From contig WFUY01000232.1 of NCBI GenBank assembly GCA_015484715.1, positions 1 through 8,506 of the forward strand: a stretch of DNA of 8,506 bases. The letters are read 5' to 3'. Both the position numbers and the translations under genes were made by a program. This DNA is from Thermoflexales bacterium. Lineage in GTDB: Bacteria; Chloroflexota; Anaerolineae; S140-20. The notes beneath the pieces are model-generated. The model had not been told where the DNA came from and searched no databases. It saw nothing but the letters and a program-made list of their open reading frames with translations. Shown one piece after another: positions 1-7,556 of the stretch. How positions within the stretch are numbered: the first letter of the stretch is position 1; each line of letters begins with the position of its first letter.

Positions 1-1089
<1,089 letters not shown>

Positions 1090-1092
1090 CGA

Positions 1093-1123
1093 CGAGGGGG
1101 CGTAGCCATGCTACGCCCCCTCG
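1093..1123 (+). terminator. Strong hairpin just after lon, probable terminator
   Basis: The arms 1093-1105 and 1111-1123 are perfectly complementary (13 bp, mostly G:C) around a 5-nt loop (CCATG). The hairpin begins 4 nt after the lon stop codon. The following bases (GTTAT) are not a real T-tract, so intrinsic termination may be inefficient. It could instead protect the 3' end or work with Rho. The next gene starts 43 nt downstream. Confidence 0.6.
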
Positions 1124-1166
1124 GTTATGGGGCCTTCGCAGGATTAGCGAACGTAGGGGGAGTGCG

Positions 1167-2279
1167 ATGTGTGTGACCAGGTTCTTCAAGGGATTCTCGT
1201 TGCTTCTGTTTCTCGTGGTTGTCGCGACAGGTTGCAGGACCGTCCAGGGAGAGGAGCCCAGTACGATGCAGGTAAACCTAAGCAACATCTTCCCTGGAAA
1301 CCTGCAGCCCCTACCCAATCCCGGCCCACCGGCCGGAGCGGGGGATAAGCCGGAGCGTTGGATCGTCTTCTACCGCTTCGACCTGGCGGGGCGAAAGGGG
1401 GATTCCGAACCCATCGGAGCCGTCGTCTACCAGCCCAATCCGAGCAGCGGTCCCCCACCTGTGAGCCCCTATCCTCTGGAGCTGCCGGGGTGGGAGTACC
1501 TCTGTGAGCACACGTGCACCGCCGAGCTCAAAGACGTGGTGGGAGACAAGGAGAAAGAGTTGCTCATCAAGGACGGCTTCCAGGACCAACTCGTGCGGGT
1601 TAGCATCTTCACCTGGAGCGAGAATGGGGGGAAGGAAGGTGGGGAGGAGTACAGACCCTTGGGCCACTTCTGGGGCGATGGCGGCGTGAAGGTGGAGAAG
1701 AACAAGGTCACGGTCCTGCGCCTCCTGCACGATCGGAGCCAGCTCGCCTGGCGCTACCTCTACTACCCCTGGAACTATCCCGATGGGAGGAGCTACTACC
1801 GACCCGATCAATCCCTGGTCGAACCCTTCGAGAAGGAAATCGTTCCGGTCCATGGGTTGCCCGAAAAGCCATGGGAGTCTCGCTACCCGGAGAAGGTGAT
1901 CATCGGCTTCTACTACCAGGTGCTCGCCGGTCAAGACGGCAAGAACCGACAGGATCCGGTGGACACCTACATGACGGCCGATCTCTGGAACCGCCTTGAG
2001 AAGTGCGAGGGGACCCAGTGCGGCTGCCCCTGGCCCCGCAGTGAGGTCAGGCGAGTCCTCATCAAGCAGATTGGGCTGCCCAGCGAGGTCAACGTCACCC
2101 CTATCCCGTCGGAGGTGGGCGGGACTCAGAAGGAACGCTTTCGGGTCCAGGTGCCCATCCAGGTGGTCTGCGAATCCAAGAACGGACGTCTGCGGGGATC
2201 GCCGGTGATCTGGACGTTGGAGAAGACGGAGCGGTACGGCTTTTGGAAGATCATTGAGGTGAAGCCGGCCTCCCAGTGA
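1167..2279 (+). CDS. Uncharacterised lipoprotein, possibly with an NTF2-like C-terminal domain
   Basis: I do not recognise this family. The ATG at 1167 gives 370 residues and is preceded by a purine-rich ribosome site (AGGGGGAG, about 1155-1162). An in-frame start further upstream (1026) would overlap lon and the hairpin, so I rejected it. The N-terminus is a lipoprotein signal: positive residues R5 and K8, a hydrophobic run (residues 9-20), then ATGC with the likely lipidated Cys at 23. A Pro/Gly-rich linker follows (about 45-60). The mature protein has six further Cys in clusters: C113/C117, C280/C285/C287 and C335. Residues about 243-366 alternate helix-like (VIIGFYYQVLAG, TYMTADLWNRL) and strand-like (FRVQVPIQVV, YGFWKIIEV) segments. 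That order resembles NTF2-like/DUF4878-type lipoprotein domains, but this is inference. The protein is predicted to be anchored on the outer face of the cytoplasmic membrane. No partner gene is evident. Confidence 0.8.
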   Translation: MCVTRFFKGFSLLLFLVVVATGCRTVQGEEPSTMQVNLSNIFPGNLQPLPNPGPPAGAGDKPERWIVFYRFDLAGRKGDSEPIGAVVYQPNPSSGPPPVSPYPLELPGWEYLCEHTCTAELKDVVGDKEKELLIKDGFQDQLVRVSIFTWSENGGKEGGEEYRPLGHFWGDGGVKVEKNKVTVLRLLHDRSQLAWRYLYYPWNYPDGRSYYRPDQSLVEPFEKEIVPVHGLPEKPWESRYPEKVIIGFYYQVLAGQDGKNRQDPVDTYMTADLWNRLEKCEGTQCGCPWPRSEVRRVLIKQIGLPSEVNVTPIPSEVGGTQKERFRVQVPIQVVCESKNGRLRGSPVIWTLEKTERYGFWKIIEVKPASQ

Positions 2280-2291
2280 CCCTGAGATTCC

Positions 2292-2334
2292 CGAGGTCGT
2301 AACTGTTCACCCTCCCGCAGGTGCGGAGACCTCG
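2292..2334 (+). other. Small nested hairpin after the lipoprotein gene
   Basis: CGAGGTC at 2292-2298 is complementary to GACCTCG at 2328-2334. Inside the loop, CCGC (2315-2318) can pair with GCGG (2323-2326) around AGGT. The structure lies 12 nt after the lipoprotein stop codon and has no T-tract. It might be a weak terminator or a 3'-end stabiliser. Short stems like this also arise by chance in GC-rich DNA. Confidence 0.25.
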
Positions 2335-2364
2335 AGAATGACCTCTTTGGAGATAGGGAGACCA

Positions 2365-2441
2365 GCCGTCCACGAATGGGGCACGAATACACGAATTAGG
2401 GGCCGCCTCATTCGTGCATTCGTGAGAAATTCGTGGACGGC
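2365..2441. repeat. Large palindrome built from six CACGAAT/ATTCGTG heptamers
   Basis: Three CACGAAT copies (2371-2377, 2382-2388, 2390-2396) are mirrored by three ATTCGTG copies (2410-2416, 2418-2424, 2429-2435). Pairing runs 2365-2377 with 2429-2441 (13 bp, perfect), a 4x4 internal loop, 7 bp, a single mismatch, another 7 bp, then 3 more pairs near a short GC loop. That is about 30 paired bases. The heptamer spacing is symmetrical (11 and 8 nt on the left, 8 and 11 on the right). It lies between two genes and about 55 bp upstream of a promoter. It resembles dispersed palindromic repeats (REP/MITE-like) rather than a simple terminator. From memory, CACGAAT-rich repeats occur in several environmental phyla, but I cannot confirm copy number here. 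Confidence 0.8.
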
Positions 2442-2495
2442 CCGCTACGGACCACTCTCTCGCTCACTTGTGGGTAATCACCGCTAAAATCCCGG

Positions 2496-2524
2496 TTGCA
2501 CTGAGCCCCAGCCTATGTTACAAT
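2496..2524 (+). promoter_or_regulatory. Predicted sigma-70-type promoter for the cNMP-binding protein/radC unit
   Basis: The -10 box is TACAAT at 2519-2524 (5 of 6 matches to consensus). An extended -10 TG lies at 2516-2517, one base before it. A partial -35 (TTGCAC, 2496-2501) sits at the ideal 17-bp spacing. Transcription would start near 2531, leaving a leader of about 36 nt before the ATG at 2567. It is the most promoter-like sequence I see in the window. Confidence 0.55.
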
Positions 2525-2566
2525 AGTTGGGCCAACATCTCCCTGATGCAGAAAGGCGGTGCGACG

Positions 2567-3061
2567 ATGGACTACGTGCGAATTCTGAAACAGGCGGACA
2601 TCTTCTACGACCTGAGTGACGCCCAGTTGCAGATGGTTGCCAGCCTCTGCGGTGAGCGCCACTGCAAGATGGGGGAGACGATCTTCGAGGAGCAGAGCGC
2701 CTCAGACGACCTCTACGTCATCGCCCGGGGGGAGGTGGACATCTTGATTAACCCGGGCATCGTTGGCGCGCAGCCGGCCCAGGCCGAGCCGGTCACCATC
2801 GCCACCCTGCGGTCCGGGCAGATCTTCGGTGAGATCGCGTTGGTGGACCAGGGGCTCCGGTCGGCCGGTGCTCGCTCCGCGTCTAACGACACCCTCCTCC
2901 TGGTCATCCCCCGGGAGAAGCTCCTGAGTCTCTGCGACACCTACCCTGATTTGGGATACCGGATTATGCGCAACGTGGCCGCTGACCTGGCGATGAAGAT
3001 GCGCAACGCCGACCTCACCATCCGCCAGCACCTCCTGTGGGGTGCCCAACAGTACCGGTAA
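2567..3061 (+). CDS. Single-domain cyclic-nucleotide-binding (Crp/cNMP-like) protein
   Basis: A 164-residue cytosolic protein consisting almost entirely of one cNMP-binding beta-roll. It opens with the usual helix (LKQADIFYDLSDAQLQMVASLC, about residues 7-28). Strands with the G-E-x-I-F-E pattern follow (36-41), then LYVIARGEVDIL (49-60). The phosphate-binding cassette is FGEIALVDQGLRSA (87-100), with the Glu (E89) and Arg (R98) expected to contact the ribose and phosphate of cAMP or cGMP. A C-terminal helix (about 128-150) follows. There is no helix-turn-helix, kinase or channel domain, so it is not a transcription factor of the Crp type; it may be a stand-alone sensor or scaffold. I chose ATG 2567 because AAAGGCGG (about 2553-2560) lies at good spacing; an in-frame ATG at 2546 would add 7 residues. 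It is followed 6 nt later by radC and is probably cotranscribed with it. Confidence 0.88.
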   Translation: MDYVRILKQADIFYDLSDAQLQMVASLCGERHCKMGETIFEEQSASDDLYVIARGEVDILINPGIVGAQPAQAEPVTIATLRSGQIFGEIALVDQGLRSAGARSASNDTLLLVIPREKLLSLCDTYPDLGYRIMRNVAADLAMKMRNADLTIRQHLLWGAQQYR

Positions 3062-3067
3062 CCCCCC

Positions 3068-3787
3068 GTGAGCGGCCTGGAGTACCACCCGACCATCAAG
3101 GAGCTTCCCCTGGGAGAGCGCCCCCGAGAGCGCCTGGTCCAGTACGGAGCGGGGGCTCTCTCCACGGCGGAGCTGCTGGCCATCATCCTGCGCACCGGCA
3201 TCAGCGGTGAGAATGTGCTGACCCTGGCCAGCCGCCTGCTGGCCCGCTACGAAGGGCTGAGCGGCCTAGCCCGGGCCAGTTTCGGCGAGCTGCAGCGGGA
3301 GCGGGGCCTGGGCGTCGCCAAGGCGGCCCAGATCAAGGCTGCCCTGGAGCTGGGACGCCGTCTCTTGGTCACCTCGCCCCAGGAGCGCCCGCAGGTGCGC
3401 TCTCCCAGCGATGCAGCCCGGTTGGTGATGGCCGAGATGGGGCTGCTAGAGCAAGAGCAGCTCCGCCTCATCCTACTGGACAGCAAGAATCGAGTCCTGG
3501 CCATCCCCGTCGTCTACCAGGGCTCTCTGAACACCAGCCTGATCCGTATCGGTGAGCTTTTCCGCTGCGCCCTGCAGCGCAATTGTGCAGCCTTCATCAT
3601 CGTGCACAACCATCCCTCAGGTGACCCCACCCCTTCTCCTGAGGATGTAGCCGTTACCCGCCAGATCGTTGCTGCCGGCACGCTGCTGGATATCGAGGTG
3701 TTGGACCACTTGATCATCGGCCACCAGCGGTTCATCAGCATGAAGGAACGTGGCCTCGGCTTTGACGGCCAGGAGATCACCCGGTAA
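3068..3787 (+). CDS. radC: RadC family JAMM/MPN-domain protein
   Basis: 239 residues, near the usual RadC length. The N-terminal part (about 8-100) has the family opening [15 protein letters not shown] and a helix-hairpin-helix-like region ([14 protein letters not shown] to [20 protein letters not shown]). The C-terminal part (about 110-233) is the JAMM metalloprotease-like fold with its zinc-binding set: E163, the motif H180-x-H182 with D193 ([14 protein letters not shown]), and a following SS/LD-type helix. Historically called a DNA-repair protein, but that role is doubtful and the true substrate is unknown; it acts in the cytosol. The start is GTG 3068, because the next Met is at residue 121 and the conserved N-terminus would otherwise be lost. 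There is no clear Shine-Dalgarno in the 6-nt gap, which suggests translational coupling to the gene before it. Confidence 0.95.
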   Translation: MSGLEYHPTIKELPLGERPRERLVQYGAGALSTAELLAIILRTGISGENVLTLASRLLARYEGLSGLARASFGELQRERGLGVAKAAQIKAALELGRRLLVTSPQERPQVRSPSDAARLVMAEMGLLEQEQLRLILLDSKNRVLAIPVVYQGSLNTSLIRIGELFRCALQRNCAAFIIVHNHPSGDPTPSPEDVAVTRQIVAAGTLLDIEVLDHLIIGHQRFISMKERGLGFDGQEITR

Positions 3788-3854
3788 GACCGAAGTCCGT
3801 CGCCGTGGGTCCTTCCCCAACGGTGCAACCTGTGCAATCCGTGGCTGGACCAAC

Positions 3855-3860
3855 AGGAGG
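3855..3860 (+). promoter_or_regulatory. Strong Shine-Dalgarno AGGAGG fixing the start of the M23/GH gene
   Basis: A perfect AGGAGG lies 5 nt before ATG 3866. This frame is closed by the radC stop codon at 3785-3787, and between that stop and 3866 I find no in-frame ATG, GTG or TTG. The start is therefore secure, and no longer N-terminus (for example one with a signal peptide) is possible. I see no convincing promoter in 3788-3854, so this gene may be read through from radC. Confidence 0.85.
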
Positions 3861-3865
3861 CTCCT

Positions 3866-6112
3866 ATGTCTGGCTATGTCAGCCACATCATTTTGCTGCC
3901 GCAGAGCGCCGATTGGCCTTGGTATGAAGCCCTGCGTCCCTACATCGAGCGCTACAAGGTGACCATTACCAAGAGTGCCGACGACGCCGGCAGCTTCTAC
4001 GGTGCCCGGCACACGGTGACCATCGTGCAGCCCCCCGGGGCGTGGCCTGACGGGATCATCCCCTTCTTCCAGCAACGCTACCCCCACGCCCGCCTCGATT
4101 ACCTCCTTGTCCAGGACGTCAACGACCTGCGCCGCGTCGTGAGCCGGCGGCTGGAGGAAGGACAGCGCTATGGCCGGCGGCTGTTGGGACCCTTCGGTGA
4201 GCCTCCCGCCGGCCCCTCCACCTACGACAGCCATATCCTGCTCCTCCCCCACGGCTCCGAATGGCGCTGGTACGAGGCGGTTCGGGAATACGTCCTCCAC
4301 TTCCGCGTCACCGTAGCCCAGTCGGCCGACGATGCCGGCAGCTTCCACGGACGTAACCACGTGGTGACCGCCGTGGTCTACCCGGGAGCCTGGGGAGGGG
4401 ACGACATCATCGCCTGGCTGCAGGAGCGCTATCCCCAGGCCCAGACCCAACGCATCGCCGTGGAATCCCCTGAAGCGCTGAGCCGCCGGTTGAAGGCCCG
4501 GGTGGTCCACGAGGACCGTTTCGGCCAGGGGGAGCCCTACGAAGAGGTGGTGCCCCCGGAGGAAGCCCGCCCCTTCCGCATGCGGTGGCCACTGGACCCG
4601 GCGCTGATCACCCGCTACGGCCCGCCCTGGGCCGCCTTCTCCCGCCACTTCGCCGCCAGCCCCTGGGATTACCGGCCCTATCTGCCGGGCCACGAAGGGC
4701 TCGACTTCCTCGCCCCCCACGGGGAGGTCGTCTACGCCTGCGCCGACGGCATCGTGGCCCAGTTGGACCGGGACCCCAGCCACCTGAGCCAGCCGGGCCG
4801 CTTCCCCTACGGCTTCTTCGTCCGCATCCGCCACACCCACGGCGACGAGACCTACGAGACCCTCTACGCCCACCTTTCCGAGGTGCTGGTGGACCCCAAC
4901 GCCCAGGTCAGCGCCGGTCAGCCCATCGGTCGGGTGGGAGCCACGGGACGCACCACCGGCCCCCACCTCCACCTCAACCTGAAGCGGCTGGGCCGGCCCC
5001 CCGAGGGCTACCCCTACCCGCCCGGCTATCCCTCCGGCACGCTCCTGGACCCTCTGCGCTACCTGGAGTGGCCTGATGGCTGGATACTGACACCCGACGA
5101 GGAACTGCCCCACCTCTACGGCGTCCACGAGGACTACGAAGGTCCCGAGGATGAACGGAAGGCAGGCTACCTGATGGAGCAGGCCGGCGTGCGGGGGTAC
5201 ATCCTCTGGAGCGAGGCCATCGGCGCAGACCCCGATGACACGCGGGGGGTGGACTACCGCCAGCGGACCTACGGAGACCACGTGGTCATCGTGCGCCTGA
5301 ACTACAGCTATGCCGGCCACCAGCCCGACGGGACCCTCCCCCCGCCGGAGAAGTACGAGGATTTTGCAACCCGCTGCTACCAGTTCGCCCGCAACAGCCA
5401 GGGGGCGCACATCTACGTCGTCGGCAACGAGATGAACAACCCCCGCGAGTGGCCCAACGGCCAACCCATCTGGCCGGAGGAGTACGCTCGCTGCTTCAAC
5501 CTCGTCTACCGGCGCATCAAAGAGGCCGATCCCGAGGCCATCGTCTGCCCGGGGGCCATTGACCCCTACCACGCCTCGCTGGCCTTCGCCCCCTACAACT
5601 CCCCTTACGGGGACATCCGCAAGTACTGGCGGACGATGCTGGAGGCCATCGAAGCCTGCGACGGCCTGGCCATCCACGCCTACACCCACGGCCCGGACCC
5701 CCGTCTGCTAGAGGATACCCGGCGGGTCTTCACCGCCTACCCCCTGGAGGGCGTGCGCTACCACTTCTGGGTCTTCGAGGATCTCCTCCAAGCCACGCCG
5801 GAGCGGTTCCGACACCTCCCCGTCTACCTGACGGAGACGACGCCCCTCTTCAAGACGCGCGATGAGCCGGCCTGGGAAGATGCCGACAAGTGGGGCTGGC
5901 CCGATGTCAACGAAGGGTGGATCTGGACGATGTATCAGCAGGTGGATGCGTGGAACAAGCGCGGTGGTCAGCAGATCCACTGCGCGTTGCTCTACCGCTA
6001 CCCGCCGAAGGACCGGTGGGTGATCTACGACAAGCCCCGTGTCATCGAGGACTTCACCCAGGCGCTGGGACTGAAGTTTCGGCCCTACAAGCCCCGAGAG
6101 CGGTTGGAGTGA
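3866..6112 (+). CDS. SADDAG-SADDAG–M23 peptidase–GH-A-like multidomain protein
   Basis: A 748-residue protein, probably acting on cell wall or surface polysaccharide. Residues about 6-96 and 122-210 are two copies of an unrecognised domain. Each starts with (S)HI-LLP, then W-x-W-Y-E-A, then SADDAG (37-42, 153-158), then P-x-A-W and RYP. Residues about 240-400 form an M23/LytM zinc peptidase with all expected residues: H276 and D280 (GHEGLD), H336 (YAHL), and H367/H369 (PHLHL). Residues about 415-735 resemble a clan GH-A TIM-barrel glycoside hydrolase. The candidate acid/base is E522 after N521 (VVGNEMN), the candidate nucleophile is E657 (VYLTETTP), and HAY lies at 604-606. M23 domains usually cut peptidoglycan cross-bridges, so a dual peptidase/glycosidase is plausible. 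The N-terminus has no signal peptide or membrane segment, which is odd for such an enzyme. The M23 call is firm, the GH call is moderate, and the role of the repeats is unknown. Confidence 0.9.
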   Translation: MSGYVSHIILLPQSADWPWYEALRPYIERYKVTITKSADDAGSFYGARHTVTIVQPPGAWPDGIIPFFQQRYPHARLDYLLVQDVNDLRRVVSRRLEEGQRYGRRLLGPFGEPPAGPSTYDSHILLLPHGSEWRWYEAVREYVLHFRVTVAQSADDAGSFHGRNHVVTAVVYPGAWGGDDIIAWLQERYPQAQTQRIAVESPEALSRRLKARVVHEDRFGQGEPYEEVVPPEEARPFRMRWPLDPALITRYGPPWAAFSRHFAASPWDYRPYLPGHEGLDFLAPHGEVVYACADGIVAQLDRDPSHLSQPGRFPYGFFVRIRHTHGDETYETLYAHLSEVLVDPNAQVSAGQPIGRVGATGRTTGPHLHLNLKRLGRPPEGYPYPPGYPSGTLLDPLRYLEWPDGWILTPDEELPHLYGVHEDYEGPEDERKAGYLMEQAGVRGYILWSEAIGADPDDTRGVDYRQRTYGDHVVIVRLNYSYAGHQPDGTLPPPEKYEDFATRCYQFARNSQGAHIYVVGNEMNNPREWPNGQPIWPEEYARCFNLVYRRIKEADPEAIVCPGAIDPYHASLAFAPYNSPYGDIRKYWRTMLEAIEACDGLAIHAYTHGPDPRLLEDTRRVFTAYPLEGVRYHFWVFEDLLQATPERFRHLPVYLTETTPLFKTRDEPAWEDADKWGWPDVNEGWIWTMYQQVDAWNKRGGQQIHCALLYRYPPKDRWVIYDKPRVIEDFTQALGLKFRPYKPRERLE
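3881..4153 (+). repeat. SADDAG domain, copy A
   Basis: Codes for residues about 6-96 of the 748-residue protein. The conserved order is an LLP strand, W-P-W-Y-E-A helix, V-T-I-T strand, SADDAG (3974-3991), V-T-I-V strand, PGAWPD, then FFQQRYP, and a final helix rich in Arg/Leu. This alternation of strands and helices suggests a small alpha/beta fold. I cannot match it to a named family from memory. Confidence 0.8.
4229..4495 (+). repeat. SADDAG domain, copy B
   Basis: Codes for residues about 122-210. SADDAG lies at 4322-4339. The distance from the LLP motif to SADDAG is the same as in copy A, so A and B align without gaps through that region. Shared landmarks are SHI-LLP, WYEA, SADDAGSF-G, PGAW and RYP. 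Copies A and B look like an internal tandem duplication that has diverged substantially. Confidence 0.8.
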
Positions 6113-6150
6113 AGCGAGGAGAGGTGGTGGGGCGGCGGGGTGGCAAGACA

Positions 6151-6278
6151 ATGAGGGAACGAGGGAATGAGGGAATGAGGCAATGAGGCAATGAGCCAAT
6201 GAGGCAACGAGGGAATGAGGGAATGAGGGAATGAGGGAATGAGGCAATGAGGCAACGAGACAACAAGACGACGAGAGA
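6151..6278 (+). repeat. Tandem 8-bp repeat array (consensus ATGAGG[G/C]A)
   Basis: Fourteen clear 8-bp units run without a break from 6151 to 6262, followed by two decayed units to 6278; a degenerate unit may also precede 6151. Variants change ATGAG to ACGAG and GGA to GCA. The ACGAG variant recurs exactly every 48 bp (6159, 6207, 6255), which hints at a six-unit higher-order duplication. The array fills most of the 178-nt gap between the two SADDAG genes. The ribosome site of the second gene (AAGGAG, 6278-6283) lies at its decayed edge. Eight is not a multiple of three, so the array is not coding. Confidence 0.95.
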
Positions 6279-6290
6279 AGGAGCAGGACG

Positions 6291-7556
6291 ATGAGCCGCA
6301 ATTTGCTGAAGAACGGAGATTTCGAGGGCGGATGGACGCACCGCAGCATCGTCTTCCCCACCCAGGGTGCACCCTACGAGGCGGAGCGGGGAGAGATCTT
6401 CACGCCGGAGGGATGGATCACCTTCTTCAAGCACGGGCTGCCGGTGGAGCACGACCCGGACAACCAGGTGGGCTGGGCCCAGCCCGAAGTGCAAGTCATC
6501 AACAAAGAGCCCCCCTTCCTGGACCCTCCCCGCATCCGCTCGGGCAAGCGAGCCGTGAAGCTCTTCACCTTCTGGAAGATCCACGACGCGGGCCTCTACC
6601 AGCGCGTCGCCCAAGGCGTGCAGCAGGGCATGCGGCTCCAGCTCTCCGCCTGGGCCCACGCCTGGTCCAACCAGGCCGATGACCCCTACACCTCCATCAA
6701 CGATGAAAACATCAGCCTGATGGTCGGGATTGACCCCAAGGGCGGGACCAACCCCTGGGCGGAGAGCGTGGTCTGGAGCGAGCCCCGGAACATCTACGAC
6801 CGCTTCGGGCGCCTGCGGGTGACGGCCGAAGCCCACGCCGATGTGGTGACCGTCTTCCTCCGATCGCGGGTGCTCTGGCCCTACAAGCACTGCGACGTTT
6901 ACTGGGATGCCGCCGAATTGGTCGTCCAGGAGATCCAAGTTGCCGAGGAGGCGGAGATCCGCTTCGACCCGGCGGAACCGGTCGCCGGTGAGCCTGTCCA
7001 GGTCATCGTCCAGTCCGAGAGCGCCTTCGCCTCCGTGGGCCTGACGGTGCTGGACCCGACGGGACGCCCGGTGATGGCCCAGGGTGGCGGGCACCAGAAA
7101 GCGGGTGCACAGCACACCTGGCAATGGCAGTTCACCCCTCCCCGGGCCGGCACCTACACGATGCGCTTCACCGTCGAACAGGGGGCCCGAACGGTGGCGG
7201 AGACGACGGTCGCGGTGAAGCCGCCGGCCGTCAGCCCCTGTCGGGGCACGCCTCGAGAGCCCTACAAGCGCACCTACGTCCTTCTGCCCCCCGGAGCCGA
7301 CCGCCGATGGGTCCAGGCGATCCTGGACAGCGGCCTCTGGGAGCAGGAGCGCTGGACCATCGGGGCCAGCGCCGACGACGCCGGCATCGGCGACCTGGAT
7401 GACCGGACGGTGATCGCCGTCAACCCGGCGGCCTGGCCCGACGACCTGGCGGCCTTCTTCGAGCGCTATTACCCCGGCGTGACCTACAAGCCCCTGAACG
7501 TCTCCACGCCGGCCGAACTCCGAGAGGCCCTGCGGGAGATGGGCACGCCCCGCTAA
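6291..7556 (+). CDS. CBM-like / Ig-like / SADDAG-domain protein
   Basis: 421 residues, family not recognised as a whole. Residues 1-213 open with NLLKNGDFEGGW, a typical start of carbohydrate-binding jelly-roll modules. Aromatic-rich strands follow (GWITFFKHG, AVKLFTFWKIHDAGLYQRV), ending with DVYWDAAELVV, as in CBM4/9-like folds. Residues about 219-312 look like an Ig-like/FN3-like sandwich (FDPAEPVAGEPVQVIV, GTYTMRFTVEQGARTVAETTVAV). Residues about 327-416 are a third copy of the SADDAG domain (SADDAG at 360-365). No catalytic domain is visible, so a binding or targeting role is likely. ATG 6291 follows AAGGAG (6278-6283) at 7-nt spacing. There is no signal peptide, as in its upstream neighbour. 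The shared domain implies a functional link with the M23/GH protein. The two genes are probably cotranscribed despite the repeat array between them. Confidence 0.88.
   Translation: MSRNLLKNGDFEGGWTHRSIVFPTQGAPYEAERGEIFTPEGWITFFKHGLPVEHDPDNQVGWAQPEVQVINKEPPFLDPPRIRSGKRAVKLFTFWKIHDAGLYQRVAQGVQQGMRLQLSAWAHAWSNQADDPYTSINDENISLMVGIDPKGGTNPWAESVVWSEPRNIYDRFGRLRVTAEAHADVVTVFLRSRVLWPYKHCDVYWDAAELVVQEIQVAEEAEIRFDPAEPVAGEPVQVIVQSESAFASVGLTVLDPTGRPVMAQGGGHQKAGAQHTWQWQFTPPRAGTYTMRFTVEQGARTVAETTVAVKPPAVSPCRGTPREPYKRTYVLLPPGADRRWVQAILDSGLWEQERWTIGASADDAGIGDLDDRTVIAVNPAAWPDDLAAFFERYYPGVTYKPLNVSTPAELREALREMGTPR
7269..7538 (+). repeat. SADDAG domain, copy C (in the downstream protein)
   Basis: Codes for residues about 327-416 of the 421-residue protein. 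It keeps the order YVLLP, W-x-x-A, SADDAG (7368-7385), V-I-A-V-N-P-A-AWPDD, FFERYYP and a final helix (PAELREAL). It has about two extra residues between LLP and SADDAG compared with copies A and B. Here the domain is C-terminal, whereas in the neighbouring protein it is N-terminal and doubled. Confidence 0.78.

Noticed and set aside
2365..2441. Plain intrinsic terminator of the lipoprotein gene
   Set aside because: It begins 86 nt after the stop codon, has no T-tract after the stem, and consists of ordered heptamers, so a repeat element explains it better, although it may still slow transcription.
2468..2566. Earlier start for the cNMP-binding protein
   Set aside because: The extra codons lie across the predicted promoter and show no conserved character. 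The ATG at 2567 has a good ribosome site and begins where the domain begins.
4585..5076. Pro/Arg-rich open frame on the + strand inside the M23/GH gene
   Set aside because: It is an out-of-frame shadow of high GC content. The overlapping frame encodes the intact M23 domain.
3617..5689. Very long open frame (690 codons) on the - strand opposite radC and the M23/GH gene
   Set aside because: It is a mirror of the codon bias of the + strand gene in GC-rich DNA. Its translation is low-complexity (Val/Gly/Ala-rich), has no recognisable motif, and overlaps two well-supported genes.
6151..6278. CRISPR array
   Set aside because: The units are 8 bp and contiguous, with no unique spacers and no cas genes nearby, so it is a simple tandem repeat.
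6054..7124. - strand open frames containing a repeated Ser-Phe-Pro-His-Ser-Leu-Ile-like peptide
   Set aside because: The peptide repeat is only the 8-bp tandem array read in frame. The rest is antisense to the CBM/SADDAG gene and has no domain signal.
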